The notes beneath the pieces were generated by a model. It saw only the letters and a list, made by a program, of their open reading frames with translations, had not been told where the DNA came from and made no database searches. The translations under genes and the position numbers were made by a program. Positions 1 through 11,344 of a DNA stretch of 64,000 nt are shown piece after piece. Location of the stretch: contig CANNZV010001053.1 in NCBI GenBank assembly GCA_947561585.1, forward strand, positions 159,910-223,909, in the 5' to 3' direction. Origin of the DNA: Caprella mutica. Lineage: Eukaryota > Arthropoda > Malacostraca > Amphipoda > Caprellidae. Positions within the stretch are counted from its first letter, which is position 1, and every line of letters starts with the position of its first letter.

Positions 1-1479
1 ATGTTCTCCAGTTTGAGATCTCTGTGGCATATCTTGTGCTGAAATCAAAGAATAAAATCAAACGAGGAATCTTTCCGAATAACGATCTTATAATATGAGA
101 GGTAAGGTAGAATAACATGTATGAATTAAAAGATAAAAAATCTAGAGTTAATGAAGAATTTAACATGAATACCTGGAACGTACAGTAAATATTTCAACTA
201 TTGAAATTTCATATCTAGAAATTAGAAGTTTTACCTTGTGACAGTAGTAAACAGTAGAATTCTTACCTTGTGACAGTAGAATTCTTACCTTGTGACAGTA
301 GAATTCTTACCTTGTGACAGTAGAATTCTTACCTTGTGACAGTAGAACTCTTGCCTTGTGACAATAGAATTCTTGCCTTGTGACAGTACAATTCTTACCT
401 TGTGACAGTAGTAGACAGCAGAAGCCACTTGTCTAAATACTCTTCTTGCTTCTTCTACGCTCAGAACCTTCCTCTCACTAAGATAGTCATACAGCTCTCC
501 TCCAGCTGCATACTCCATAACTAGCACCATCTTCTCTCTGTTCTCGAAAACTGGAAACAAGAAAAGGCTTTATTAGTCACAAGATCGTAATTTAACTTCA
601 ATGAACTAACTAAGAATTAGTACTCTTCACACTTACCTTCATAGATGTGAATGATCTGAGGATGCTGAACTGAAGACATGATCTGAATCTCTCTCCTGAT
701 TCTAACCAGGTCTTGTTCCGTTTCAATTTTCGCCTTCTTGATGGTCTTGATAGCGACCTGAAGAAAGTTGGGAGAGGTCTTGGTAAAATGTTTCAATATA
801 TTGATTGTGGGTAGTGTAGTAGTTTCCAGACACTCAGAATCTTCAGAAATTGGATGTTAGCAAAGATCGTATATACATCTGACCATTTAAAACTTCAAAT
901 TGACAATGATAAAACCCTTTTCGACTACAGTGATCACAATCAAGTGTCCGATTAAGAAGAAAACTACACGTAACTGCGATTCCTTCAGTTATTCAATTTT
1001 TGCAATGTAATAATATTCATGATTCGTTTTTTCTCACCTCCTGCCCAGTATCTTTGTTCACCGCTAGCTGCACTTTACCATAGGTTCCCTGGCCAAGTTT
1101 GCGGAGTATGTCAAACCTGTCAGAGGAGAAAGAAGTAAATTCAAATTTGGTAGAAGGGTAAGAGGGTGATTTTCCATAAATTCGGGAACTGTTTTGTCAT
1201 TTGAAATTTTATTAATATTGCCGTAAAATTAAGTGAAAAATTAATGTCTGTAACAATAAAATTTATCTAATAGTTCAAACAGTAAATATATTATCTTATG
1301 TTTCAAACATTTCTACAATAAATCTTCCCATTGACTACCTAATAAAATTCCCTTACATTTTTTAGATTACTCACCTCTGTTTTAATTTGTGTCGGTGGGA
1401 GTGGAGTCGTACCCCCGCTGTGTTCTCCATTCCCCCCATGATGTTGCTGATGGCTCCCTCTGAAACCACCATCTTGAAG
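1..1479 (-). CDS. Nuak: NUAK-family Ser/Thr protein kinase, 5' coding exons (partial)
   Basis: Five exons on the minus strand encode the N-terminus and the first half of an AMPK-related kinase: 1375-1479 (ATG at 1472-1470), 1038-1116, 637-757, 399-550 and 1-38, which runs off the window. Phases join exactly, giving about 162 residues. Visible motifs in order are a basic lead-in HRHKLKQRFD, the glycine loop GQGTYGKV, the ATP-anchoring VAIK lysine, IRREIQIMSS (helix C glutamate), VFENREKMVLVMEY (hinge region), GGELYDYLSERKVLS, and the catalytic loop HRDLKLEN. This string is characteristic of arthropod NUAK, an LKB1-activated cytoplasmic kinase linked to actomyosin and cell adhesion (family knowledge). 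The start is chosen because MVVSEG precedes the basic segment without an in-frame upstream Met; an acceptor-like CAG lies just 5' (1482-1480), so an upstream untranslated exon is likely. The activation loop, the rest of the kinase domain and the C-terminal half lie outside. Confidence 0.9.
231..412 (-). repeat. 22-bp tandem array of splice-donor copies at the end of the NUAK catalytic-loop-proximal exon
   Basis: Eight units begin at 231, 263, 285, 307, 329, 351, 373 and 395. Read on the minus strand each unit carries TACTGTCACAAG followed by GTAAGAATT, that is, the last codons of the exon (Y-C-H-K) plus its 5' splice site. The copy at 395 joins to the next exon in phase 0, so it is the inferred normal donor (exon ends at 399). 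Two of the others (351, 373) have GC instead of GT at the donor. Using the donor at 333 would add 66 bp in frame with no stop; using 267 would include an in-frame TAA at 287-285. Confidence 0.9.
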
Positions 1480-2288
1480 CTGGAAAAAGAGAAATATATA
1501 ATTATGCACAGCCATGCAATATCTGTTGAATTAGCAAGTTGATTTGACTAAAATAATCATATAGAAAAATAATAATCGCTGACCTTCGTTTTACGTTCGC
1601 TGATTAAAATCGACTGTAAGAAGATTGTTTTTGACCAATTATTTGAATTAACTAATTATTGGAATTATTTTTCGAACTAGCTACTATAATAAAAGATTTG
1701 ACGAATGCCATTGGTAATTTATAAGTAATAAAACGTTTATAGTCTTCTTTGCAATATTCCTGTCGATGGTGTTAAAAATGACCATAAATATTTATACTAT
1801 AAAATTCCTAACCAGTTGAAACATATAATCTCCCGATCATAAATGTTCCATTGCAGTCAATTGAGTAAAAACAATTATTCTTTCTCTGACTATAGAAATA
1901 TGCTTTTCACAAATAAAAAATTAGCAATAAGTACGTTGGGCAAATAAATGTTTAGGGTAAGTTTTGTGTCATTCTTAGGGTAATTCCTTATCCCTTTTAG
2001 TCACCGTTCGCTATAGACCTAACCACCTAATAGAATGATGCAATAGGGTACATATAAAGTGCATAATTAGCATTCACCCTTCATATGCACACAGAGTGTC
2101 AGTGAGGGTGGGTGTAATATTGGCATGTGAGTGCAGTTATGTCATTGTGGTTAGTCTGACTAACCGCCTCATATAGAAAAAAACTGTTTCGGCGAATGTT
2201 GCGATATTTTTTATAGTCTATTTACAACCAAAGTAACGTAGTTCAACCATAAAAACTCCAAAAAGATGCAAAGAAGTTATATCGTGAC
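1480..2288. other. Non-coding stretch upstream of the NUAK coding start
   Basis: AT-rich sequence with no supportable gene. It holds one isolated copy of the 25-bp unit (gggtaagttttgtgtcattc, about 1958) that is tandemly repeated at 2299-2400. It could include the NUAK promoter or a 5' untranslated exon, but I see no clear core promoter. Confidence 0.5.
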
Positions 2289-2298
2289 TGCAAGGGTT

Positions 2299-2400
2299 AG
2301 GGTAACTTTTGTGTCATTCTCATAGGGTAACTTTTGTGTCATTCTTATAGGGTAACTTTTGTGTCATTCTTATAGGGTAACTTTTGTGTCAGCCTTAGGG
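2299..2400 (+). repeat. 25-bp tandem repeat, four copies
   Basis: Four units of agggtaacttttgtgtcatt plus five bases, the last one diverged (cagcc in place of cattc). A single related copy lies about 340 bp upstream. Confidence 0.85.
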
Positions 2401-2739
2401 TTCATTGGTGTTTTATCACTCTAACCAATTTACTTGAAATAAATGAATTGGAGGACTTTAAAGCAACATCACTCTTATTATTTAGATTTCGAACTATTTA
2501 TAAATGAAATTAAAATGTTTTTACTACTGTATTTTTCATCTGTAGTGGTATATTACGTTATTCTGACTGTTCCGCAATTTCGTACATTAGTTACTTATAA
2601 TATAAATATAGTTATGATAGATCGTATCCCATTAAGGCTTCTTCACGCATGTCAGTGATCCGTGACGTCCTCTCAGTGCTTCAGTATTAGTGAAAAAATA
2701 TATCGTTACTTTAATTTGAACGGACACATTCAGACAGTA

Positions 2740-2780
2740 CCGGCTCCTCTCAGTGCTAAGAAATCACTGAGAGGAGCCGG
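2740..2780. repeat. Perfect inverted repeat (16-bp arms, 9-nt loop)
   Basis: ccggctcctctcagtg at 2740-2755 and its exact reverse complement at 2765-2780. A partial third copy (cctctcagtgcttcag) lies about 80 bp upstream. It is GC-rich in an AT-rich setting; the function is unknown. Confidence 0.85.
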
Positions 2781-2889
2781 ACCGGACGGAAACCTGACAT
2801 GTGTAAAGAAGTCTTAGACATTTACTTAAATAATTTCAAAACTTGCAATAAAAATAATAAATTTTCCATTAATTCGCCAGTGAATTTTG

Positions 2890-3496
2890 TGTACGGGAAT
2901 ACGTAACTGTACGGGAATACGTAACTGTACGGGAATACGTAACTGTACGGGAATACGTAACTATACGTGAATGCGTAACTGTAATTGAATACGTAAAACT
3001 GTACGGGAATACGTAACTGTACGGGAATAGCTAGGTAACACTATAAGGGAATTTGTAACTGTACTGGAATACGTAAAACTGTACGGGGATACGTAACACT
3101 GTACGGGAACACGTAACAATGTACGGGAATACGTAACACTGTACGGGAATACGTAACACTGTACGGGAACACGTAACAATGTACGGGAATACGTAACACT
3201 GTACGGGAATACGTAACACTGTACGGGAATACGTAACAATGTACGGGAATACGTAACACTGTACGGGAATACGTAACACTGTACGGGAATACGTAACACT
3301 GTACGGGAATACGTAACACTGTACGGGAATACGTAACAATGTACGGGAATACGTAACACTGTACGGGAACACGTAACAATGTACGGGAATACGTAACACT
3401 GTACGGAAATACGTAACACTATACGGGAATACGTAACACTGTACGGGAATACGTAACACTGTACGGGAATACGTAACACTGTACGGGAATTCGTAA
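2890..3496 (+). repeat. 18/20-bp minisatellite, about 31 copies
   Basis: The unit is gtacgggaatacgtaacact (20 bp); the first few copies are 18-bp forms ending acgtaact. Differences are mostly single substitutions (gggaat/gggaac, cact/caat). Since 20 is not a multiple of 3 and the minus strand of the unit has no stop, all three minus frames stay open across the array; these frames are not evidence of coding. Confidence 0.95.
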
Positions 3497-3568
3497 GTTC
3501 CGTTATATTAATACGTTATCTGCCTCTTATACCCTATTACCCTAGTGCCAAGACCATACCTAATAATA

Positions 3569-3730
3569 CAGGGTGAGCCAGAAAGGATGTAACATAAATT
3601 AACTATAAAAAACTCAAAAGATATTTTTATTTTTAACATAAATTTATTAAATTTATGAATTTTAGTAAAAAGTTATATCATTCAAGTAAGCTATTTAAAC
3701 ACTATGGGGCATCCTTTCTGAACCACCCTG
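3569..3730. mobile_element. Mariner-type MITE (162 bp, TA flanked)
   Basis: The ends are cagggtgagccagaaaggat (3569) and the diverged reverse complement ending at 3730 (atcctttctgaaccaccctg). TA dinucleotides flank both ends (3567-3568, 3731-3732), as expected for Tc1/mariner target duplication. The interior is AT-rich and non-coding. Confidence 0.75.
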
Positions 3731-3786
3731 TACAATATTATCTTATCTGTTATCACTTGAGTTAAGAATTCAATGTATAGCCAATA

Positions 3787-4190
3787 CTATAATAACCAGT
3801 TTACGCGTGCCGTCAAAATTGATAGTTTTAGCGAAGATATTATACTACAGTAAGATACACAACTCTCGCAAACTTCTGTTTCAAAAGTGAGTTGTGGCGC
3901 CATCTGGATTTGAAAGCGGGAACTAGAGAAACAACAACATTTGGTGTTGATCAAAACATTGAAAGTTTCAGTGTTCAACGTACCGAACTATAGCTATCAA
4001 TATTTAAAAAAAATATATTTCAGAATAACTTTTCTGTTGATCCAGTATATCCATATATCTTCTGTCTGAACCTTCAAACATTCAATGTTTTGATTAATGT
4101 TGTTGCTGCTCAAATCCAGATGGCACTTTTTAAAACAGAAATTCTTGAGAGTGGTGTATTTTACAATTATAGTATGATATCTTTGGTTTT
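3787..4190. repeat. Diverged inverted repeat pair, arms about 3835-3980 and 4070-4190
   Basis: The minus strand of the left arm and the plus strand of the right arm share ttcaatgttttgat, aaatccagatggc, aacagaa.tt.g.gag and taatat/gatatcttt blocks in the same order, with many substitutions and indels. The minus strand of the left arm is open for 63 codons, but the right arm is disrupted and no family is recognisable, so I read it as an old transposon rather than a gene. Confidence 0.55.
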
Positions 4191-4242
4191 AATATACAGC
4201 AATAATTTAAAAAAGATCAATTTATGTGAAAATTATTAGCCC

Positions 4243-4436
4243 TGACTCCGCATTTACTCCAATATTTTCAACTGAAGAAAATAAAATTTAATTTAGTTAT
4301 TGAAACTCATTTATTGAACTGATATCAGAATAATTTCTTATCCATGCTATCAGCTGCTTGTCAAGCGTATTACATGTGAGGTTAGTGTGACGGACAGACA
4401 TATAAAAGCCGCTCTTATTATAGATACAATATTATA
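4243..4436 (-). repeat. Dispersed repeat related to 12604-12790 (opposite orientation)
   Basis: From cctgactccgcatttactcc to gacggacagacatataaaag and gccgctcttattatag, this matches the reverse complement of 12604-12790 throughout. The terminal AGAGCCGC...CTGTCTGTC module also forms the inner ends of the foldback arms near 27800 and 28600. No coding potential is seen. Confidence 0.7.
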
Positions 4437-4508
4437 TCTTCTATGGCTCCACTGGTTTTAGGAAGATTCAGTCCCCCCGAATCCCCCCCCCCTCTATCAG
4501 GTTATCAA

Positions 4509-4685
4509 TAGGGTTGTGACAATATGCGTTTAAAATCATAGATCTTAGGAATATCATAGACGAAACGAAATATGATGGTATCAAATACTATATACCGCTG
4601 ATTTTGAAAGATTCAATACTGATTATCTCTCCGTCTATAATATTTTCAGGATCTATGATTTTAAACGCATATTGTCACAACCCTA
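4509..4685. mobile_element. hAT-type MITE, copy 1 (177 bp)
   Basis: The terminal inverted repeats begin tagggttgtgacaatatgcg and run about 38 bp. A perfect 8-bp target duplication gttatcaa lies at 4501-4508 and 4686-4693. The 8-bp duplication and the TAGGG end are hallmarks of the hAT superfamily. Related copies are at 18995, about 35150 and 62469. Confidence 0.85.
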
Positions 4686-5435
4686 GTTATCAAATAATCA
4701 TGAAGTGTACTGTACAACAAACTAACAGATATAAAAAACTACATAACGGCCATTTACATTGAGAGGCCAATTATAATTCTGAGACCGAAATTTTCAAAAC
4801 CTAATTCCGAAACAAACAAAACTCAGCCATAAGGTTTAGCTTCAAAAGTATCAAATGCCAAGAGTGAAAGTCTATGTACTCTATCATGTAGTACATCATT
4901 TGTACATCATAATATGATGTGCTACACATCAATCATAGGATGATGTGTAATATTATCAAGATACACATCAGTTATTGGTCTTACATATCAATGTATTTAG
5001 GTTTTTTAGGTGAACATTGTACAGTTTTTCACTGAAGTAGAACATTGAAGTGAAGTTGTAAAGAAATTTGTCTTTGGGTGAATACTTCTTTAATACAAAT
5101 TAATCACTTTGATTTTCATACAAAAATGAATTAATACCGATTGATAATGATCAAAATTGTTACCAAATCATTTAAATGTACATTATCCACAATGAAACTT
5201 TACTAAAATGTCTTACATATTATGATCCACGATATCTTGCCAAAAAAATCTTTTTATTCCAATAAAGAGAAATCAAGTTCGTTTTTAGTAGATGTTTAAT
5301 GTCTGTTTCGGTGCTGATCAGTCTTCAGAGCTATGCCCATCATCTAATAAAACCACTATAGAATAAATAGGAATTGGAGCTTTTATCTGAACTATAAAAA
5401 TGGGATATAGTTATTATCGGTAGCCGGTAAATTTT

Positions 5436-5521
5436 TTCGAGCAATTGTATTTCAAGCAATTGTTTTTCGAGCAATTATTTTCGAGCAATTGTCTTTCGAG
5501 CAATTGTTTTCGAGCAATTTA
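5436..5521 (+). repeat. Short tandem repeat of tttcgagcaattgt
   Basis: Six loosely spaced copies with period about 16-19 bp. The core gcaattg contains the CAATTG palindrome. Confidence 0.8.
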
Positions 5522-5635
5522 GCAGGAACCGTTATTATCAGGAACGATAATAGCAGATAACATTTTATATTTTATGATCAATTTGATTGAATATTCGTCG
5601 AATCATTTACTAATATTGACCATGTGATTAATAGT

Positions 5636-6160
5636 TTAGTGGAGATTTAACGTCTGCTTCGGAATCAAAGACACTATCGGTGACGTCAAAAGGAAATGTA
5701 ATACAAGGGACTGGAAGAAGCAGAAGAAAAGAGAATGGCCCATGAAATTCACCTATACCACCGTCGGTCACAAAGTTCATGGATGCAGAAAAGCTACTCC
5801 GTGAATGCAGTCACTTAAAAAGGAATGTGATAAAAAGTGACACAAGCACCGGTGGCTGCACTCACGGATGGAAGAGGAAAATGAAGAGGTGATGGTTAAT
5901 GAACCCATATGAGTCTACCTAACAAAAAAAGTAAGACCTCGTAGTTGAAGAGCTTAACCCTAGCGCTATCCTCTAAAACTGCAAGTAGCGTTAAAAAAAT
6001 GACTATTATGGTATAAATGAAAATACCTAATCCAAATTACAACAGTTCGGGGCGCAAGGGTCTTCCATTCACCAGTCATATAATTATTACTAATCGTAAT
6101 CTGCAGATAGGTGATAAGTTTTTGCCAGGGTGTCGCTCGCAGGCCTTCCTTTCGACTTGT
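5636..6160 (+). repeat. Dispersed non-coding repeat family X, copy 1
   Basis: It begins near tttaacgtctgcttcgg and contains agggactggaagaagcag, tggatgcagaaaagctactc, tgaatgcagtcacttaaaaa, gcaccggtggctgcactcac and ggatggaagaggaaaatgaag. It then shares the downstream block atccaaattacaacagttc. The same ordered blocks occur at 18400-18960, 29305-29535, 33238-33660, 52727-52915 and 63660-64000 (the last two reversed). I see no open frame, poly-A tail or tRNA-like promoter; the class is unknown. Confidence 0.75.
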
Positions 6161-6497
6161 GCAGACACAGATACCATCTGGCAAATGTCCAAGAGACTAA
6201 CGAACTAACATCAAAATATAGAGAGTTAAAATCATAATGATTCATCAGCGGTAGAGTTTATTTATTAATTTGAGTGATAACACTGTTAAGATGATATAAT
6301 TTGAGACAGTAGTAGAAAAAAATTAAAGTTTAAAATTTACAAAAATATTTATATCCTACAGTGTCATTTTTTTAACCGGTATATGGCCTTGAAAGAATTT
6401 GTACCCGGTCCTTTTAAACTTATTATTTTGACGTCAAATTATAGAAGCGGTATTTCTATATTAAATATTATCAACGTAAAGATTACACCACAAAGAA

Positions 6498-6561
6498 AGA
6501 AAGTTATGGTGGGGCCAAAGAAAGTGTGAGTTGTTCTTCTATGACCCCACCATAACTTTCT
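6498..6561. repeat. Perfect hairpin with 17-bp arms
   Basis: agaaagttatggtgggg at 6498-6514 and its exact reverse complement at 6545-6561, separated by 30 nt. Confidence 0.85.
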
Positions 6562-6836
6562 CCCCGGGCATAAAAAAATTCTGATTAAAAACTATAAAAA
6601 ATGAAACATATATATTTTAATGTATTAATTATATAGATTAAGATGTAATACATATATTAATTATAAAGAATAAGATGTATTATTTCTACTATGTCTGTAT
6701 TTCTGATGTAAAATAACCACACAATTTCCCGCTAGACGTAGAATGTTCATTGGGTCACTATCGGTAAATTGAATAATAAATCTCGCTAGATTACCTTGAG
6801 ATTTGGTGTGCTTCTGGCAACACTTACTGAGGGCAA

Positions 6837-7012
6837 GCAAAGAGAGAAAGATGGTGAGAAAGTGAGATAGAGAGTAAAGAGAGAGAAAGATGGTGAGAAA
6901 GTGAGATAGAGAGTAAAGAGAGAGAAAGATGGTGAGAAAGTGAGATAGAGAGTAAAGAGATAGAAAGATGGTGAGAAAGTGAGATAGAGAGTAAAGAGAG
7001 AGAAAGATGGGG
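6837..7012 (-). repeat. 39-bp minisatellite, about 4.5 copies
   Basis: Purine-only-rich unit gagagagaaagatggtgaga followed by aagtgagatagagagtaaa. The length is a multiple of three, so the minus frame repeats a hydrophobic 13-residue string; I regard this as incidental. Confidence 0.85.
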
Positions 7013-7023
7013 AGAAGAGGAAG

Positions 7024-7068
7024 CAATCTATTTCACGTCTCTTTCTGTATGTTTCTTCTTAACAGCAT
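7024..7068 (+). repeat. Isolated diverged monomer of the 41-bp satellite
   Basis: agcaatctatttcacgtctc, then tttctgtatgtttcttctta and acagcattct: one copy of the unit tandemly repeated 1.2 kb downstream, with several substitutions. The sequence just after it (atcgtccaaaacaa) is the reverse complement of the left flank of the large array (ttgttttggacgat at about 8264-8277). Confidence 0.8.
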
Positions 7069-8261
7069 TCTAAACTATCGTCCAAAACAAATGGATAAAA
7101 TTTAAAAAAATTCTATATTTAGATTTATGAGCTTTTCAAACCTGAGATTTTACCAACCGGTAGTCGTTATCATCCATGATAACATACTGAAATTTGAATC
7201 AGATTTAAAGGTTAGCAAAAAATTCATAATGATAACAACTTGTTTACACATTTTTGTGCGTCCAAAACGAAGGGCCAAATGTGTTTCTTTGAATTAAAAA
7301 ATCGTGAAGCAATGAAATTACATATGTTCATTTAGTTAATATATGTTTATTTATGATAAACCTATGTCTACGATGACAGCTACACATCTAACAACGAATA
7401 AGTTTTTAATAATCTTAGAGATTAATTTTATACCATTCTTCATTAAGTTTCATCGATCAATCTTCCGTGTTAGTGGAATTAGCAAGAGGCTTTGTTATTT
7501 GAAAAGAGAATATTCCAAAAAGCATGGCACTCATTTCCCATAGCTCACACTCTTCTTAGTACACTTTCTTCTTCCCAATGCCTTCACATCTTCTTATATA
7601 ATTCATACCATTTTTTCTAATCAAAAAAGTTGAACTTGCTTTTGTCAGTGAAAAATACTTTAACAAAATTTTCCAAACGTCCAAAATACATGTCGTATTA
7701 TTCTTCCAACTAACAACTGATTTTTTCTTATGGGCTTCGATTAATTAATTATATTTATTTAAGTCGCCCAAGGACAGTCTACCTTGACACGTTTACGCAT
7801 GTGGTATGATTGATAACCATCTAATATTTCTGCAATAGACTTAAAACAGTCTTCTACAGCCAAGTGTTGTATATTCTGACCTTTATGATAATCTTACAAT
7901 TATCAGTATTATTTTTTCAGGGGCTTTCTGATTGCAACCGAACTATCACTTTAGTGTTCTGTGTTCAATAGTTCTGCCAAAAAACTTTTGAAATGTTTCA
8001 CTCCCAGTGAAATTTTTCGAATGAGACTTTAGGAAGAGTGATTTAAAAATATTCTCGAAGATCATTAAAAGTTCGTTCATTCTTGCAGAATTTTAGGAGC
8101 AGTCCGGTCAAGGGTCAAGCTCATTTATAACTCAAAAAGTATTCAACCATATTGCACGAAGCTTGGTGGGACGATTGGTCAGTATCTCAGAATCATTTGG
8201 TTAAATTTTAGACACGATCAAGTCAAAGATCAAGGTTCTAAAGTTTAGAAATTTTGTCTTT
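7069..8261. other. Non-coding stretch with a diverged dispersed repeat
   Basis: No gene is supportable. The segment at about 8120-8230 (aactcaaaaagtattcaacc, ttggtgggacgattggtcag, gatcaagtcaaagatcaagg) matches 29135-29245 in order and orientation, so it is a fragment of an interspersed repeat. Confidence 0.55.
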
Positions 8262-8279
8262 TTGTTTTGGACGATACTT

Positions 8280-10928
8280 TATTTCATGTCTCTATTGTAT
8301 GTTTCTTCACAACAGCAATCTATTTCATGTCTCTATTGTATGTTTCTTCACAACAGCAATCTATTTCATGCCTCTATTGTACGTTTCTTCACAACAGCAA
8401 TCTATTTCATGCCTCTATTGTATGTTTCTTCACAACAGCAATCTAATTCATGTCTCTATTGTATGTTTCTTCACAACAGCAATCTATTTCATGTCTCTAT
8501 TGTACGTTTCTTCACAACAGCAATCTATTTCATGCCTCTATTGTATGTTTCTTCACAACAGCAATCTATTTCATGTCTCTATTGTATGTTTCTTCACAAC
8601 AGCAATCTATTTCATGCCTCTATTGTATGTTTCTTCACAACAGCAATCTATTTCATGTCTCTATTGTATGTTTCTTCACAACAGCAAACTATTTCATGCC
8701 TCTATTGTATATTTCTTCACAACAGCAATCTATTTCATGTCTCTATTGTATGTTTCTTCACAACAGCAATCTATTTCATGCCTCTATTGTATGTTTCTTC
8801 ACAACAGCAATCTATTTTATGCCTCTATTGTACGTTTCTTCACAACAGCAATCTATTTCATGCCTCTATTGTATGTTTCTTCACAACAGCAAACTATTTC
8901 ATGCCTCTATTGTATGTTTCTTCACAACAGCAATCTATTTCATGCCTCTATTGTACGTTTCTTCACAACAGCAATCTATTTCATGACTCTATTGTATGTT
9001 TCATCACAACAGCAATCTATTTCATGACTCTATTGTATGTGTCTTCACAACAGCAATCTATTTCATGTCTCTATTGTATGTTTCTTCACAACAGCAATCT
9101 ATTTCATGCCTCTATTGTATGTTTCTTCACAACAGCAATCTATTTCATGCCTCTATTGTATGTTTCTTCACAACAGCAATCTATTTCATGCCTCTATTGT
9201 ATGTTTCTTCACAACAGCAATCTATTTCATGCCTCTATTGTACGTTTCTTCATAACAGCAATCTATTTCATGCCTCTATTGTACGTTTCTTCACAACAGC
9301 AATCTATTTCATGCCTCTATTGTATATTTCTTCACAACAGCAATCTATTTCATGTCTCTATTGTATGTTTCTTCACAACAGCAATCTATTTCATGCCTCT
9401 ATTGTATGTTTCTTCACAACAGCAATCTATTTCATGCCTCTATTGTATGTTTCTTCACAACAGCAATCTATTTCATGCCTCTATTGTATGTTTCTTCACA
9501 ACAGCAATCTATTTCATGCCTCTATTGTATGTTTCTTCACAACAGAAATCTATTTCATGTCTCTATTGTATGTTTCTTCACAACAGCAATCTATTTCATG
9601 CCTCTATTGTACGTTTCTTCACAACAGCAATCTATTTCATGCCTCTATTGTATGTTTCTTCACAACAGCAATCTATTTCATGCCTCTATTGTACGTTTCT
9701 TCACAACAGCAATCTATTTCATGCCTCTATTGTATATTTCTTCACAACAGCAATCTATTTCATGTCTCTATTGTATGTTTCTTCACAACAGCAATCTATT
9801 TCATGCCTCTATTGTATATTTCTTCACAACAGCAATCTATTTCATGTCTCTATTGTATGTTTCTTCACAACAGCAATCTATTTCATGCCTCTATTGTATG
9901 TTTCTTCACAACAGCAATCTATTTCATGCCTCTATTGTATGTTTCTTCACAACAGCAATCTATTTCATGCCTCTATTGTATGTTTCTTCACAACAGCAAT
10001 CTATTTCATGCCTCTATTGTATGTTTCTTCACAACAGCAATCTATTTCATGCCTCTATTGTACGTTTCTTCACAACAGCAATCTATTTCATGCCTCTATT
10101 GTATGTTTCTTCACAACAGCAATCTATTTCATGCCTCTATTGTATGTTTCTTCACAACAGCAATCTATTTCATGCCTCTATTGTATATTTCTTCACAACA
10201 GCAATCTATTTCATGTCTCTATTGTATGTTTCTTCACAACAGCAATCTATTTCATGTCTCTATTGTATGTTTCTTCACAACAGCAATCTATTTCATGTCT
10301 CTATTGTACGTTTCTTCACAACAGCAATCTATTTCATGTCTCTATTGTATGTTTCTTCACAACAGCAATCTATTTCATGCCTCTATTGTATGTTTCTTCA
10401 CAACAGCAATCTATTTCATGCCTCTATTGTATGTTTCTTCACAACAGCAATCTATTTCATGCCTCTATTGTATGTTTCTTCACAACAGCAATCTATTTCA
10501 TGCCTCTATTGTATGTTTCTTCACAACAGCAATCTATTTCATGCCTCTATTGTATATTTCTTCACAACAGCAATCTATTTCATGTCTCTATTGTATATTT
10601 CTTCACAACAGCAATCTATTTCATGTCTCTATTGTATGTTTCTTCACAACAGCAATCTATTTCATGTCTCTATTGTACGTTTCTTCACAACAGCAATCTA
10701 TTTCATGTCTCTATTGTATGTTTCTTCACAACAGCAATCTATTTCATGTCTCTATTGTATGTTTCTTCACAACAGCAATCTATTTCATGTCTCTATTGTA
10801 TGTTTCTTCACAACAGCAATCTATTTCATGTCTCTATTGTATGTTTCTTCACAACAGCAATCTATTTCATGTCTCTATTGTATGTTTCTTCACAACAGCA
10901 ATCTATTTCATGTGTCTATTGTATCTCC
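8280..10928 (+). repeat. 41-bp minisatellite, about 64 copies
   Basis: Unit tctattgtatgtttcttcac followed by aacagcaatctatttcatgcc. Variants are almost all transitions at fixed sites: catgTc/catgCc, gtaTgt/gtaCgt and gtatgt/gtatat. The unit has no stop in any plus frame and 41 is not a multiple of 3, so all three plus frames are open, one for 891 codons, and each reads a 41-residue repeat. Because the same protein string appears in every frame, the openness follows from the unit and is not evidence for a gene. Confidence 0.97.
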
Positions 10929-11344
10929 TTTAATTAAATTCTAACAAATTTGTTCTGGAGAGTTTCTCTGTTCGTGACATCTGTATAATTAAAACTAAAA
11001 GATGAAAGATAATTAAATCAACAGAATTTAATTATGAACACATAAATAGGGTCAGTATTTTTGAATAAATACACTAATTTTTATTTATTTTCAAGCAATA
11101 GTCATTAATTTTTTTAATTAAATCCAAGCAGTAATCTAATTCTATTATCAGTTCAACCAGTATATCTGCAATCAGAATAACTACAATTGAATTAATTAAC
11201 ATTATTTATTTTTCCAATTAAAGCAATATACAAAGGGTATAATTGCAGCTTTGTCGCCAACATTTACAAACACAGACGGTGAAGAAATTACCTAATACGG
11301 TAAAATGAACCTTATGGCATAGACAATGGTTAGGTGATTAAAAA
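10929..11344. other. AT-rich spacer
   Basis: I see no gene, structured element or recognisable repeat here. Confidence 0.5.

Noticed and set aside
2961..3479. Three overlapping minus-strand frames
   Set aside because: Entirely within the 20-bp satellite.
8254..10944. Several open frames of 178 to 891 codons on the plus strand
   Set aside because: They lie wholly inside the 41-bp satellite and read the same repeat string in all three frames; openness follows from the unit sequence.
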